DNA from: Tenacibaculum aiptasiae
GTDB taxonomy: Bacteria; Bacteroidota; Bacteroidia; Flavobacteriales; Flavobacteriaceae
Reading direction: 5' to 3'
NCBI RefSeq assembly: GCF_008806755.1
Contig: NZ_WAAU01000024.1
Span: forward strand, 213,400 to 277,399
DNA length: 64,000 nt
The notes under the pieces are model-generated. The model saw only the letters and a list, made by a program, of their open reading frames with translations, ran no database searches and had not been told where the DNA came from. The first letter of the stretch is position 1; every line of letters starts with the position of its first letter. This document shows, piece by piece, positions 34,048 to 44,473 of the stretch. The position numbers and the translations under genes were made by a program.

Positions 34048-36159
34048 TTATCTTCTCTTTTGTAAAATGGTAAGTCCAACTCTTATTTGTTCATAAGGAA
34101 TTTTCTCTCCTAAAAACTCAAAATAAGGTTTTAACGCTGTTTCATTTCTCAGCACTTTTTTTGCATTGGCTATTAACTTTAATTCATCTGCTGATATAAA
34201 CTCATCTAAACTTACATCTTTTCCTTCTAAGTATAATTTAGATAAGTGGGAAAATACTGTTGGTGACTTTAAACCTCTTTTCTCTGCAATTTCTTCAATT
34301 GAAAAGCCTTCTTTATATAAATTATATGTTTCTAATGTTGTGTCCTTTCTACCTCGCTTTTTTTCTTGTAAAAAAGTTCTTATCTCTTCCATAAACTCAC
34401 CACCATATACTTCTAATTTTCGCTGACCTACCCCACTTATAGCTAAAAACTCACTATCAGTTTGTGGTCTTTCATTTTCTAGTTCTCTTAACGTAGCGTC
34501 ACTAAACACCAAATAGGCAGCTATATCTTCCTCTTGTGCTATCTTGTATCGGAGTTTTCTTAAGCGTTCAAATAATGTATCTCGAACCACCTTAGTTGTT
34601 CGTCTAGCTTTAGTTCTTACTAATTTTTCTTCTTTGTTAATTTCTTTCGGTATTGTTAACTGGATTTTCTCTCCGTTAAAAAGTATTTTTTTTGAAAACT
34701 CTGTTAACTGTAGTGTATTATTTAAGTGAAATGCTATTTGACAATATCCTTGATTTATTAATTGAATTATATAATGTTGCCAGTCTTTCCAAGATATATC
34801 ATTACCTACTCCATATGTTTTTAATGTTTGATAGTTTTTATCTAAAATCGTTGCATTTTTTGCTCCTCTAAGTACATCAATTACTGTACCCATGGCTTCT
34901 TTTTGCTGTAATCGATATATAGCCGATAATGCCTTTTGTGCTATGATGGTTCCGTCAAAAAACTTTGGTGGATTTTTACAAACATCACAATTTCCACAGT
35001 TTTCTTCTATCAACTCTCCAAAATAACTCAGTAAAATTTTTCGTCTACAAACAGTTGCTTCTGCAAACTGCTTCATTCGATCTAACTTAGCTTCTTGTAC
35101 TTCTTTATTCCCTGTATTAGCTATAAATTGTCGTAATTGAATTACATCTGCATAACTATGAAACAACAACGCATTTGCAGCTAAACCATCACGTCCAGAA
35201 CGTCCAATTTCTTGATAATAGCCTTCTATGTTTTTGGGCATGTTATAATGTATTACCCAACGTACATTGGACTTATCTATTCCCATACCAAATGCTATTG
35301 TTGCACAAATAATAGTAACATCATCCTTTATAAAATCTTCCTGTGTTTTTGCTCTTTCTTCAAAAGTTAACCCTGCATGATATGCCTTTGCATCTATATT
35401 ATTCTGTTTAAGTTTTGAGGCTAATTGTTCTGTTGCTTTCCTACTTAAACAGTAAACAATACCCGATTCTTTGGGACGTCGATTGATAAATTGAATAATT
35501 TGTTTAATCCTATCATTTGCCGGACGCACTTCTAAACTTATATTCTTTCTATTAAATGAACTTACATATTTAGTCGCATTAGGTACGGCCAATTGCTCTA
35601 AAATATCTTCTTGAGTAGCTTTATCAGCTGTTGCTGTTAATGCAACAATTGGCACTTCTGGTAGTGACTTTTTTAAAAATGATAGTTGCTTATATGAAGG
35701 TCTAAAGTCATGTCCCCAAGCCGATATACAATGTGCTTCATCTATGGCTATACAACTAATATAAGCTTGGTTTAATACATTTTGTAATAATGGTAAACTT
35801 TCTGGAGCTACATATATCAATTTTACAGTTTTATTTACAATAGCATCAAACACTTTTTGTTGCTCTTCTACTGATTGACTACTGTTATAATATGTTGCAG
35901 GTATTCCGTTAGCTTTTAAACTATCGACCTGATCTTTCATTAATGCTATTAATGGTGAAATAACCAAGGTAATACCTTTGAAGAATAATGCTGGTAATTG
36001 ATAACAAATAGATTTTCCTCCACCTGTTGGCATAATAACCAACGTATCTCTTTTATTTAATATGTTTTCGATGATTTTTTGTTGCTCTAATCGAAAACTA
36101 TCATATCCAAAATTTGACTTTAACTTTTCTAATAAATCTTTTTCCGTTATCTCCATCAT
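34048..36159 (-). CDS. recQ: ATP-dependent DNA helicase RecQ
   Basis: 703 aa. A 3'-5' DNA helicase in recombination repair. Motif I MPTGGGKS (Lys49), motif II DEAH, motif VI QEIGRSGRDG, the zinc-binding Cys cluster (CRRKILLSYFGELIEENCGNCDVC), a winged-helix RQC region, the HRDC domain (about 515-595) and a C-terminal HTH_40-like extension (about 600-700) are present in order. Longer than E. coli RecQ (about 610 aa) because of that extension. Two adjacent ATGs (MM) at the start are possible. Confidence 0.97.
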   Translation of the reverse strand: MMEITEKDLLEKLKSNFGYDSFRLEQQKIIENILNKRDTLVIMPTGGGKSICYQLPALFFKGITLVISPLIALMKDQVDSLKANGIPATYYNSSQSVEEQQKVFDAIVNKTVKLIYVAPESLPLLQNVLNQAYISCIAIDEAHCISAWGHDFRPSYKQLSFLKKSLPEVPIVALTATADKATQEDILEQLAVPNATKYVSSFNRKNISLEVRPANDRIKQIIQFINRRPKESGIVYCLSRKATEQLASKLKQNNIDAKAYHAGLTFEERAKTQEDFIKDDVTIICATIAFGMGIDKSNVRWVIHYNMPKNIEGYYQEIGRSGRDGLAANALLFHSYADVIQLRQFIANTGNKEVQEAKLDRMKQFAEATVCRRKILLSYFGELIEENCGNCDVCKNPPKFFDGTIIAQKALSAIYRLQQKEAMGTVIDVLRGAKNATILDKNYQTLKTYGVGNDISWKDWQHYIIQLINQGYCQIAFHLNNTLQLTEFSKKILFNGEKIQLTIPKEINKEEKLVRTKARRTTKVVRDTLFERLRKLRYKIAQEEDIAAYLVFSDATLRELENERPQTDSEFLAISGVGQRKLEVYGGEFMEEIRTFLQEKKRGRKDTTLETYNLYKEGFSIEEIAEKRGLKSPTVFSHLSKLYLEGKDVSLDEFISADELKLIANAKKVLRNETALKPYFEFLGEKIPYEQIRVGLTILQKRR

Positions 36160-36163
36160 AAGG

Positions 36164-36171
36164 CAAAAATA
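36164..36171 (-). promoter_or_regulatory. -7 promoter element for recQ
   Basis: TATTTTTG on the minus strand, an exact TAnnTTTG match ending 4 bp before the ATG at 36159. Its -33 position falls in the terminator hairpin of the upstream gene, so the assignment is tentative. Confidence 0.35.
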
Positions 36172-36181
36172 GTCATAAAAA

Positions 36182-36207
36182 AAGCGTAGAATTTAAATTC
36201 TACGCTT
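36182..36207 (-). terminator. Intrinsic terminator after the S41 peptidase gene
   Basis: Perfect 26-bp dyad with arms AAGCGTAGAATTT. The A-run before it on the plus strand is the U-tract on the minus strand. It lies 28 bp past the peptidase stop and just upstream of recQ. Confidence 0.9.
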
Positions 36208-36235
36208 CATTTTATTTACTTTAAACTTACTTCGT

Positions 36236-39200
36236 TTATTTCAAATCTTTTAGTAACACCTCAACTGCTTTCTTTAATTGTGCATCCTCATTTCTTTCTT
36301 TCCATCCTGGTGCATTCTTTACTAAATAATCTGGTACAGCTGGTGCTTCATTCTCCATATTCTTTCCTGATTTCTTTACAAACCAAGCTCTAAATGGCAT
36401 ACGAATAAATCCGTTTTGTAAGCCTTTTCCTCCTGTAGAAATTACAGCTCCAAATGTTGGTTGCCCAACTAACTTTCCTAATCCTAAGTTCTTAAATGCA
36501 TGTGAAAAGATTTCTGCATTTGAATAACTGTTCTCATTACATAAAGCTACAACTGGCTTTGTATTTACTGATAAAATTGCACGCTCGTTAAAAGGATAGT
36601 TTTTTGTAAACTTTTTATTATTCTTTAAGCTTTTTGCTGCTCCTCTTGGTATTGTATATGCATGTTGATCTACATTTAACACTGCCATTAATCGGTCTGT
36701 AGTCCATCCACCTCCGTTATAGCGAACATCAATTACAATTCCTTTTTTACCATACCCACTTGCTTTTAATTCTCTTTCAAAACGTTCAAAACTTGGAGTA
36801 TTCATCCCTTGAATATGGATATATCCTAATTGTCCATTTGAGTATTGATCTACTAGCTTTTTTCTAGACTCAATCCAAGCCTCATATTGTGCTCTTCTAA
36901 TTGAACTTTGTGGACGAATAACTATTTCTTTACCTCCTTTTAAAGTTAATAAGACTTCATTTCCTTGAGTATTCTTTAATAAACTATAAAAGTTTGTGTT
37001 CTTTTGAACTTTTTGTCCATTTACGTGAGTAATTATATCTCCAATGTTTAATTTACTTTTCGACTTACTAGCCACGGTATTGTTTAAAACATACTTTACA
37101 CGAGCTCCGTCTTTAGTATTTTCTACTTCTAAACCTAGTAATCCAATTTTTTCACTTTTATTTTTAGGTGTATTTCTTGCAAAATACCCCATATGACTTG
37201 CATTTAATTGCCCTAATAACAAGTTATACATATATGCATAATCTTGATATGTTGATGCTGATAATACCCAAGGTCTATACTTTTTAACTAAACCTTTCCA
37301 ATCATATCCGTGAAATTCTGGATCATAGAAACCTGCTGTTAAAGCTCTTATTCCTTCATCAAAAACTTGAACATGCTCTTTTTCTTTATTTACAGTATAC
37401 ATAGCTGAATGTGGTAAACCTGTTACTTTATCAGATTTAGTATTCATTTGTTTTAATCTTCCCCCTGAAACAAAGTAAGCTTTCTTGTTATTTAAGGTGA
37501 AACCTCCTGCTCTTGATACTCCTTTTATTGCTTTAGACTTAGTTCCATCCCACTTAATCTTATACAAACCTCTTTTTTTAGTTGCTGGGTTTGTTGCTGA
37601 AAAATAGATAAACTCACTATCGGCACTAAACATTGGTCCGAACTCATTATCTTGTAAAGAAGTTACTTGTACTAAACGATCAAAAATTCTATCAGAATCT
37701 ATCTTTACGTTTACTTTTTTCTTCTTTTTACCTTTCTTTCCTTTTTTACCAGATTTTTTATCTTCTTTCTTTTCTGGGTAATATGCTCCTTCTTTATGAT
37801 CTACTTTTGATTTTTCCCAATCTTCTTTTTGCAACCATACCATCCATACATCATAATTAATTCCATTTCTATTAGAAATAAAAGCTAATTTCTTTCCATC
37901 AGCACTCCAAACAGGACTTCTATCACTACGAGGGTGCATAGAAACATTCATTTTCTTGTTTTTATCTGCTACAGATTGGATAAATATTTCACTATCAAAA
38001 TCTAAATCTTCTTGAGAATATGCAATATACTTACTATCTGGACTCCAAGAAAAATCTTCAGTTGGTGCCCATGAATCTGAAAAAACTTGTGGTTTTACAA
38101 CTTTTCCATCTTTGATATCAGCAATCATTAAAGTACCTCTTCCTACTTGATAAGCTATTTTTTTTCCATTAGGTGATACTATTGGATTATCAACATCTTC
38201 TTTACTTGATGTTAATTTAGTTACTTCCGTTTTTAAACTTCTTTGTAATCCTACTAAAGTATCCTTCGAAACTACACTATATAATTCATAATGTCCATCT
38301 CTATCTGATATAAAAACAACCGTTTTATCATCTAACCATTGTGGACTACGATCTCTAAAAGGGTGTTTACTTACATTGTTAGAACGCTTCTTTTCTTTAT
38401 TATTTTCTTTAACAAAAATTTCTCCGTCAATCTCCAATGCTACTTTTTCACCATCAGGAGATACAGCATAACCAGATATTTTATTAGATACTGTTTTAGT
38501 TACTTCTTGTTCAAAACGATTATCCGAATAAATTCTTAAATTAACTTTTTGAGCTTTTCCGTTTTCTAATTTAAAAATATTCATTCCACTTAAGTAAACA
38601 ATTGTTCCATTGTTACTTACTGAAAATGTACGGACTCCATCTTTTTTATGTGATGTTAATTGTGTAGCTGAGCCATTTACAGTTCCGTTTGCTGTAATTG
38701 ATTGCTTATAAATATTATAGCGACCGCTTTTAGCTCCTATATAATATAAATTTCCTGCAGCATCCCAAGCTGGTGAATGATCATTTTTATTACTTGTAGT
38801 TATTTGGTTGTACTGTTTTGTTTGTACATTATAAATCCAAATATCTCTTTGTGCAGAACCTGAATAGTCCTCACGAGCAATTCGACAAGCTCCTTTTACA
38901 AAAGCTATAAACTTACCATTTGGTGATAATTGAGCATCTTCACCATACGCTGTTAACAATCTACTTGGAGTTCCTCCTTGTTGATTAACAGAATACATTT
39001 GTCCGTCCCATTCTGGACCTCTATAAACTCTCCTTGTATTAAATAACACATCCCCATCTTTAGTCCAATCAGTTGGAATATTGGCTGTTGGGTAATATGT
39101 TAATTGCTTAGGTAAACCTCCGTTTATTGAAGTTGTAAAAATGTTATCATTACCTTTTCTATTTGAAGAAAAAGCAATTTCAGTTCCACTTGTATTCCAA

Positions 39201-39406
39201 ACAGGATTACTTTCATAAGCCTTATGAATAGTAAGTCTTGTTTGTTGTTGGTTTCCAAAATTATAAGTCCAAATGTCTCCTTGGTATGAAAATGCCATTT
39301 GAGATGCATCTGGACTTATTTCTGGTTTTCGAATAAAAGTGTTTTGTGCTACTAAAAAGCTGGAGCATAAAAATGCTGCTAGTATGGAAAAAGGTTTCTT
39401 AGACAT
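36236..39406 (-). CDS. Tricorn-like S41 family peptidase
   Basis: 1056 aa, exported (signal peptide to about FLVAQ, residue 21). WD40-like/PD40 beta-propeller repeats with SPDG, SPNGK and SADGK blades fill about residues 25-690. A PDZ-like domain (about 770-850) and an S41 protease domain follow, with NSYSNAE (Ser960/Ser962) as the nucleophile region and GVKPT-like PTFGA. A basic linker (KKGKKGKKKKK, about residue 575) interrupts the propeller. It likely degrades peptides in the periplasm. Monocistronic. Confidence 0.93.
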   Translation of the reverse strand: MSKKPFSILAAFLCSSFLVAQNTFIRKPEISPDASQMAFSYQGDIWTYNFGNQQQTRLTIHKAYESNPVWNTSGTEIAFSSNRKGNDNIFTTSINGGLPKQLTYYPTANIPTDWTKDGDVLFNTRRVYRGPEWDGQMYSVNQQGGTPSRLLTAYGEDAQLSPNGKFIAFVKGACRIAREDYSGSAQRDIWIYNVQTKQYNQITTSNKNDHSPAWDAAGNLYYIGAKSGRYNIYKQSITANGTVNGSATQLTSHKKDGVRTFSVSNNGTIVYLSGMNIFKLENGKAQKVNLRIYSDNRFEQEVTKTVSNKISGYAVSPDGEKVALEIDGEIFVKENNKEKKRSNNVSKHPFRDRSPQWLDDKTVVFISDRDGHYELYSVVSKDTLVGLQRSLKTEVTKLTSSKEDVDNPIVSPNGKKIAYQVGRGTLMIADIKDGKVVKPQVFSDSWAPTEDFSWSPDSKYIAYSQEDLDFDSEIFIQSVADKNKKMNVSMHPRSDRSPVWSADGKKLAFISNRNGINYDVWMVWLQKEDWEKSKVDHKEGAYYPEKKEDKKSGKKGKKGKKKKKVNVKIDSDRIFDRLVQVTSLQDNEFGPMFSADSEFIYFSATNPATKKRGLYKIKWDGTKSKAIKGVSRAGGFTLNNKKAYFVSGGRLKQMNTKSDKVTGLPHSAMYTVNKEKEHVQVFDEGIRALTAGFYDPEFHGYDWKGLVKKYRPWVLSASTYQDYAYMYNLLLGQLNASHMGYFARNTPKNKSEKIGLLGLEVENTKDGARVKYVLNNTVASKSKSKLNIGDIITHVNGQKVQKNTNFYSLLKNTQGNEVLLTLKGGKEIVIRPQSSIRRAQYEAWIESRKKLVDQYSNGQLGYIHIQGMNTPSFERFERELKASGYGKKGIVIDVRYNGGGWTTDRLMAVLNVDQHAYTIPRGAAKSLKNNKKFTKNYPFNERAILSVNTKPVVALCNENSYSNAEIFSHAFKNLGLGKLVGQPTFGAVISTGGKGLQNGFIRMPFRAWFVKKSGKNMENEAPAVPDYLVKNAPGWKERNEDAQLKKAVEVLLKDLK

Positions 39407-39416
39407 TATTGTTTGT

Positions 39417-39477
39417 GTTATAAACCACTAATTTATAACATTCAATAATGCCTTTAAGAACTTTAAGTTTTTCTTAA
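39417..39477. repeat. Two inverted repeats between trpA and the S41 peptidase gene
   Basis: GTTATAAA-N7-TTTATAAC (39417-39439) and TTAAGAA-N10-TTCTTAA (39454-39477). The second is just past the trpA stop on the minus strand and could be its weak terminator, though it lacks a U-tract. The first lies 11 bp upstream of the peptidase ATG and might be an operator. Confidence 0.45.
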
Positions 39478-39480
39478 CAG

Positions 39481-40248
39481 TTAATTTTTAATTCCTGAAA
39501 TAAATGTTGAAATATTATCAACTCCGTTTTTTCCCAACTCTTTTATAAATGCCGAACCTATAATTGCTCCATTCATATGCGTACAAGCTGTAGTAAATGT
39601 TTTATTATCAGAAATTCCAAAACCAACAATTAACTTACTTTGTAAATTCATGGCATTTATTCGATTAAAATAATCTATTTGTTGTTGAGAAATTTCTCCC
39701 TTTGCTCCAGTAATTGAAGCTGATGCTACTACATAAATAAATGCATTTGTTAGAGAATCTATCTTACGAATTCTTTCTTCTGATGTATGTGGGGTTATTA
39801 AAAATACATTGGTAATCCCGTAACTATCAAATAATTCATTGTAATGATTCTCATATTCAATCATTGGTAAATCTGGAATAATCACAGTATCTATACCGCA
39901 TTCTTTTACCTTCTGACAAAATTCATGTTCCCCATATTTTATAATTTGATTCAAATACCCCATTAAAACTAACGGTGTCTTATTAGTATCTTTAATAGCC
40001 ATTAATTGCTCAAATATCACATCCAAGTTCATTCCATTATTCAATGCTACTGAACTACTATGTTGTATGGTTGGTCCGTCGGCTAATGGGTCTGAATATG
40101 GCAAACCTACTTCTATAAAATCGACACCACTTGAACCTAACTCGGCTATTATTTTAGTTGTATCATCTAGCTTTGGGAAACCCGCTGTAAAGAAAATAGA
40201 TAATAGATCTTGGCTTTTCTCTTGAAATATATTTTTTACTGAATTCAT
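39481..40248 (-). CDS. trpA: Tryptophan synthase alpha chain
   Basis: 255 aa. It cleaves indole-3-glycerol phosphate to indole and glyceraldehyde 3-phosphate, passing indole to TrpB. The motif DFIEVGLPYSDPLADGPTIQ holds the catalytic Glu and Asp, and VVASASITGAKGE is the phosphate-binding loop. Last gene of the trp operon, 2 bp after trpB. Confidence 0.97.
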   Translation of the reverse strand: MNSVKNIFQEKSQDLLSIFFTAGFPKLDDTTKIIAELGSSGVDFIEVGLPYSDPLADGPTIQHSSSVALNNGMNLDVIFEQLMAIKDTNKTPLVLMGYLNQIIKYGEHEFCQKVKECGIDTVIIPDLPMIEYENHYNELFDSYGITNVFLITPHTSEERIRKIDSLTNAFIYVVASASITGAKGEISQQQIDYFNRINAMNLQSKLIVGFGISDNKTFTTACTHMNGAIIGSAFIKELGKNGVDNISTFISGIKN

Positions 40249-40250
40249 GA

Positions 40251-41429
40251 TTACTCCTCTAAATGCTTAATATAAGTTTCTAAATCTTTATCTCCTCTAC
40301 CTGATAAATTAATAATAATGGTTTGTTCTTTTTTCAAATCCATTTTAGGTAAAACAGCTAAAGCATGTGCACTTTCTAATGCAGGAATTATTCCTTCAAT
40401 TTTTGTTAACTCATAAGCTGCTTCTAACGCTTCTTTATCGGTTGCATTCATAAACTTAGCCCTACTTGTTTCATGTAAATATGCATGCAAAGGACCAACT
40501 CCAGGATAATCTAATCCTGCTGAAATAGAATAAGGCTCCACTATTTGACCATACTCGTCTTGCATCAAAATTGTTTTACTTCCATGTATTACTCCTACCT
40601 CTCCTAATTGTGAAGTTGCTGCACTTTCTCCTGAATTAACTCCTAGTCCTGCTGCTTCTACCGCTATTAGTTCCACTTCTTCATCATCTAAATAATGATA
40701 AAAAGCTCCAGCTGCATTTGACCCTCCTCCAACACAAGCTATTACTGTATCTGGATTTTCTTTTCCTGTTTGTTCTTTTAATTGGGCTTTCATTTCTTCT
40801 GAAATCACCGCTTGCAAACGTGCTACCATATCTGGATATGGGTGCGGACCAACTACAGATCCTATTAAATAATACGTTTCTGGGTTTTGAATCCAATAAC
40901 GAATTGCTTCATTGGTTGCATCTTTTAATGTTTTACTACCACTAGTAGCTGGAACTACTTTTGCTCCTAACATTTTCATACGAGCTACATTCGGAGCTTG
41001 GCGCTTAATATCGGTTTCTCCCATAAAAACCACACATTCTAAATCCATCAAAGCACATACTGTAGCTGTTGCAACACCATGCTGTCCTGCACCAGTTTCA
41101 GCTATAATTTTAGTTTTCCCTAAGTGCTTTGCTACCAAAATTTGCCCTATAGTATTATTCACTTTATGAGCTCCAGTGTGGTTTAAATCTTCGCGTTTTA
41201 AATAAATAGTAGCTCCATATTTTTCAGACAATCGTTTTGCTAAATATAATGGACTTGGTCTTCCAACGTAATGTTGTAACAAATCTTTATATTCTTTTTG
41301 AAAAGCCTCTGAACTAAGAATCTTCAAATAATTATCTTCTAACTCTTTTACGTTTGGATGTAATAATTCTGGAATAAATGCTCCTCCAAACTGTCCGTAA
41401 TATCCTTCTTTAGTTGGTTGAAATTTCAT
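40251..41429 (-). CDS. trpB: Tryptophan synthase beta chain
   Basis: 392 aa, PLP-dependent. It joins indole with L-serine to make tryptophan. The PLP lysine lies in HTGAHKVNN, and GGGSNAAG binds the cofactor phosphate. The start [23 protein letters not shown] matches the family, which puts the ATG inside the end of trpF: the genes overlap by 20 bp. This implies translational coupling of TrpF and TrpB. Confidence 0.97.
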   Translation of the reverse strand: MKFQPTKEGYYGQFGGAFIPELLHPNVKELEDNYLKILSSEAFQKEYKDLLQHYVGRPSPLYLAKRLSEKYGATIYLKREDLNHTGAHKVNNTIGQILVAKHLGKTKIIAETGAGQHGVATATVCALMDLECVVFMGETDIKRQAPNVARMKMLGAKVVPATSGSKTLKDATNEAIRYWIQNPETYYLIGSVVGPHPYPDMVARLQAVISEEMKAQLKEQTGKENPDTVIACVGGGSNAAGAFYHYLDDEEVELIAVEAAGLGVNSGESAATSQLGEVGVIHGSKTILMQDEYGQIVEPYSISAGLDYPGVGPLHAYLHETSRAKFMNATDKEALEAAYELTKIEGIIPALESAHALAVLPKMDLKKEQTIIINLSGRGDKDLETYIKHLEE

Positions 41430-42033
41430 TTTTAAATTTCTTTATTTTTTTTACCGATTTTAAACCAGCTTCTTTTTCAAACTTACTATTTACGTCTAGT
41501 GCATAAATTGGTAAATCTGTTTTAATAATGTTTTGTACTTCTTTTATTTCTTCCAATCCAATACCTCCACTTAAAAAAAATGGTTTTGTTGAATTGTAAT
41601 TTTTTAAGACCGACCAATCAAATGTAACTCCATTACCTCCTCTTTCTTTTCCTTTAGTATCAAACAAGAAATAATCAACAACTGCCTCGTATGATTTAAG
41701 TATTTCAAAGTCAAATTCGTCTTTAATTCCAAAAACTTTAATAAGCTCAACTTTAGGTAAATGCTCTTTTAAACTTTCAATATAAGTTACTGATTCATCT
41801 CCATGTAACTGAACTGCTTCTAGCTTATATTCTTCAACAAGAGAAATTACTATTTCTAAATACTCGTTTACAAAAACCCCAGTTTTCTTAATATCTTTAG
41901 GTAATTGTGGAATAATTCCTTCAAAATTTCTTTTTGATTTATCGTAAAAAATGAATCCTAAATAGTCTGGCTGTAAACCTGCTACTTGTTGTATATTTTC
42001 TACATATTTCATTCCACATACTTTCAGTTTCAT
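41410..42033 (-). CDS. trpF: Phosphoribosylanthranilate isomerase
   Basis: 207 aa TIM barrel. It converts PRA to CdRP. The N-terminal KVCGMK motif has the catalytic Cys, and [17 protein letters not shown] includes the catalytic Asp and phosphate loop. Stand-alone TrpF rather than fused to TrpC. It begins 3 bp after trpC and overlaps trpB by 20 bp. Confidence 0.96.
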   Translation of the reverse strand: MKLKVCGMKYVENIQQVAGLQPDYLGFIFYDKSKRNFEGIIPQLPKDIKKTGVFVNEYLEIVISLVEEYKLEAVQLHGDESVTYIESLKEHLPKVELIKVFGIKDEFDFEILKSYEAVVDYFLFDTKGKERGGNGVTFDWSVLKNYNSTKPFFLSGGIGLEEIKEVQNIIKTDLPIYALDVNSKFEKEAGLKSVKKIKKFKNEISTN

Positions 42034-42036
42034 ACC

Positions 42037-42825
42037 TTATCTAATTTGGCTGATAAACTCTTTACACGCCTCACCTGGGTTTTCTGTTTTCATGAAGTTT
42101 TCTCCTATTAAGAAACCTTGAAACCCATGCTCTTTTAATCCTGTAATAATTCTTGGATCTGAAATTCCACTTTCTGAAACTTTTAGAGCTGTATCTGGAA
42201 TTTGACCTGCTAACTTTATCGAATGTTCTAAATCAACTTCGAAAGTTTTAAGATTTCGATTGTTAATACCAATAATCTTATTATCTAAATCATTTATTTT
42301 ATCTAAATCTTCTTGTGTATGCACCTCATATAAAACTTCCAAACCTAAATCTGATGCTAACTGTCCATAGTTTTTCAATTCTTGTTTGGTTAAACAAGCA
42401 GCTATCAACAATACTACATCTGCTCCAATAGCTTTAGCCTCTACAATTTGAAAACCATCTACAATAAAATCTTTTCTTAAAATTGGTTTTACTTGATTTA
42501 CTGTTCTAGCTTCTAATAAATCCGCCATAGAACCTCCAAAAAAAGAAGTGTCAGTTAAAATAGATTGCGCTGCTACATTGGCATCTAAATACCCTTCAGT
42601 AACTTCTACAACTGTAGCCTTATCGTTTATAATTCCTTTTGACGGCGATTGACGTTTAAACTCAGCAATGATTCCTGTTGAACCAACTTGTAATAAAGAT
42701 TTTTTTAATGAAAATGATGAATTTTTAAAGTTTGGACTCTCTACCAACTTCTTAACAGGAACTTCAGCTTTTATTTTTGCTACTTCTGTTTTTTTAAACG
42801 CTATTATTTTATCTAAAATTGTCAT
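42037..42825 (-). CDS. trpC: Indole-3-glycerol phosphate synthase
   Basis: 262 aa TIM barrel. It cyclises CdRP to indole-3-glycerol phosphate. IIAEFKRQSPSKG near residue 55, ILRKDFIVDGFQIVEAKAIGADVVLLI and VSESGI carry the conserved Glu, Lys and Ser residues. Starts 1 bp after the trpD stop. Confidence 0.97.
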   Translation of the reverse strand: MTILDKIIAFKKTEVAKIKAEVPVKKLVESPNFKNSSFSLKKSLLQVGSTGIIAEFKRQSPSKGIINDKATVVEVTEGYLDANVAAQSILTDTSFFGGSMADLLEARTVNQVKPILRKDFIVDGFQIVEAKAIGADVVLLIAACLTKQELKNYGQLASDLGLEVLYEVHTQEDLDKINDLDNKIIGINNRNLKTFEVDLEHSIKLAGQIPDTALKVSESGISDPRIITGLKEHGFQGFLIGENFMKTENPGEACKEFISQIR

Positions 42826-42826
42826 T

Positions 42827-43813
42827 TTAACTTACTAGTTTTTCTAATGATTTTTTTGCTTTTAATCCAAACAATGAATCTTTTGCTTCTTCAAAAGCAA
42901 CTTCAAAACTTTTATTTTTATCAAATGTTTTTAATGCAAATGCCGTATTTGTTAGCACTACATTATTCTGTTGTTCTGTTCCTTTTCCGTTAATAATATC
43001 TACAAATATTTTCGCTGCTTCTGCTACTGTGTCTCCTCCAAAAATATCTGATTGTAATATTTGTTTTTGACCTAAATCTGATGGCGAAATTTGTTGTTCT
43101 GCCTCTTTAGTAAACAATTTGAAATCACCCGTTAACGAAATCTCATCATAACCATCTAATGCATGTACCACTCCGTAATTTACACTAGACTGTTGCAACA
43201 TATAATTATATACTCTAGCAACCTCTAAATTGAACACCCCTACTAATTGATTTTGTGGCGCACTCGGATTTACTAAAGGACCTAACATATTAAAAAACGT
43301 TTTTACTCCCAACTCTCTTCGTATTGGAGCTACTACCTTCATTGCCGGATGGAATAATGGAGCATGTAAAAAGCAAATATTTGCTTCTTCTAACTGTCGT
43401 TTTAATACCGATTCATCATTAGTAAATTGGTATCCTAAAAACTCCAACATATTTGATGATCCAGAAGCAGACGATACTCCATAATTACCATGCTTGGCCA
43501 CTTTGTTTCCTGTTCCTGCAACAATAAATGAAGTTAAAGTTGAAATGTTAAATGTATTTTTCCCATCTCCTCCTGTACCACATAAATCAATAGTATTAAA
43601 ATCTGACAAATCAATTTTTATGGCTAATTCCAATAAAGCTTCTCTAAACCCAGATAATTCATCTACAGAAACTGGACGCATCAAAAATACTGTAATAAAT
43701 GCAGCTATTTGAGACGCATTATATTTTTCTTGAGCTATATTTATAAGTACTTCTTTCGATTGTTCTTTAGTCAATCGTTTTTGTTCGAAAAGCGTATTTA
43801 ATATTTTTTTCAT
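42827..43813 (-). CDS. trpD: Anthranilate phosphoribosyltransferase
   Basis: 328 aa. Transfers phosphoribosyl from PRPP to anthranilate. The signature IDLCGTGGDGKNTFNISTLTSF and KHGNYGVSSASGSSNMLE are the PRPP- and anthranilate-binding motifs. In the usual flavobacterial form it is separate from TrpG. 10 bp after trpG. Confidence 0.97.
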   Translation of the reverse strand: MKKILNTLFEQKRLTKEQSKEVLINIAQEKYNASQIAAFITVFLMRPVSVDELSGFREALLELAIKIDLSDFNTIDLCGTGGDGKNTFNISTLTSFIVAGTGNKVAKHGNYGVSSASGSSNMLEFLGYQFTNDESVLKRQLEEANICFLHAPLFHPAMKVVAPIRRELGVKTFFNMLGPLVNPSAPQNQLVGVFNLEVARVYNYMLQQSSVNYGVVHALDGYDEISLTGDFKLFTKEAEQQISPSDLGQKQILQSDIFGGDTVAEAAKIFVDIINGKGTEQQNNVVLTNTAFALKTFDKNKSFEVAFEEAKDSLFGLKAKKSLEKLVS

Positions 43814-43823
43814 TTCAATGGCT

Positions 43824-44417
43824 TTAAGCTTGAAGCTTTAGACTTTCAACTGAATTAATAAAATTTTGAATCATCTTTTTCCCTTCTGGTGTTAAGATAC
43901 TTTCTGGGTGAAATTGCACAGCTTCTAAATGATGTATTTTGTGACGCAATGCCATTATACTTTCATTATCATCAATAGCTGTTATTTCTAATTCTTCTGG
44001 AAAATTTGTACGCGAAGCAATCCATGAATGGTATCGTGCTGCTTCAAATGTTTCTGGAATATCTTTAAAAGTAATACAATCATCCTTTAAAACTTTCATC
44101 TCTGTAGCTACTCCATGAAATACATCATTTAAGTTTTCTAATTCACCACCAAAAACTTCTGTGATTGCCTGTAAACCTAAACACACTCCAAAAATTGGAA
44201 TCTTTCCCGCGTAAGTTTTAATCGTTTCTTTTAAAATACCTGCCTCATCTGGAATTCCAGGACCTGGCGATAAAATAATAGCATCGTAATTTTTAATTTC
44301 ATCAATTGAAATTTCATCATTACGATAGACGTCAGGTAATTCTCCAGTTATATCTTCAACATAGTGTACCAAGTTATAGGTAAACGAATCGTAATTATCT
44401 AATATTAATATTTTCAT
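43824..44417 (-). CDS. trpG: Anthranilate synthase component II (glutamine amidotransferase)
   Basis: 197 aa class I GATase. The nucleophile Cys79 lies in FGVCLGLQAI and the His/Glu pair in AVQFHPESILTPEG. It supplies ammonia from glutamine to TrpE. It is 56 bp downstream of the barstar-like gene, the largest gap between trp genes. Confidence 0.97.
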   Translation of the reverse strand: MKILILDNYDSFTYNLVHYVEDITGELPDVYRNDEISIDEIKNYDAIILSPGPGIPDEAGILKETIKTYAGKIPIFGVCLGLQAITEVFGGELENLNDVFHGVATEMKVLKDDCITFKDIPETFEAARYHSWIASRTNFPEELEITAIDDNESIMALRHKIHHLEAVQFHPESILTPEGKKMIQNFINSVESLKLQA

Positions 44418-44473
44418 TTTTTTTAAGTATTGAATGACGAGTACATATCGTTATTTTTGGATAGACTCACTTA

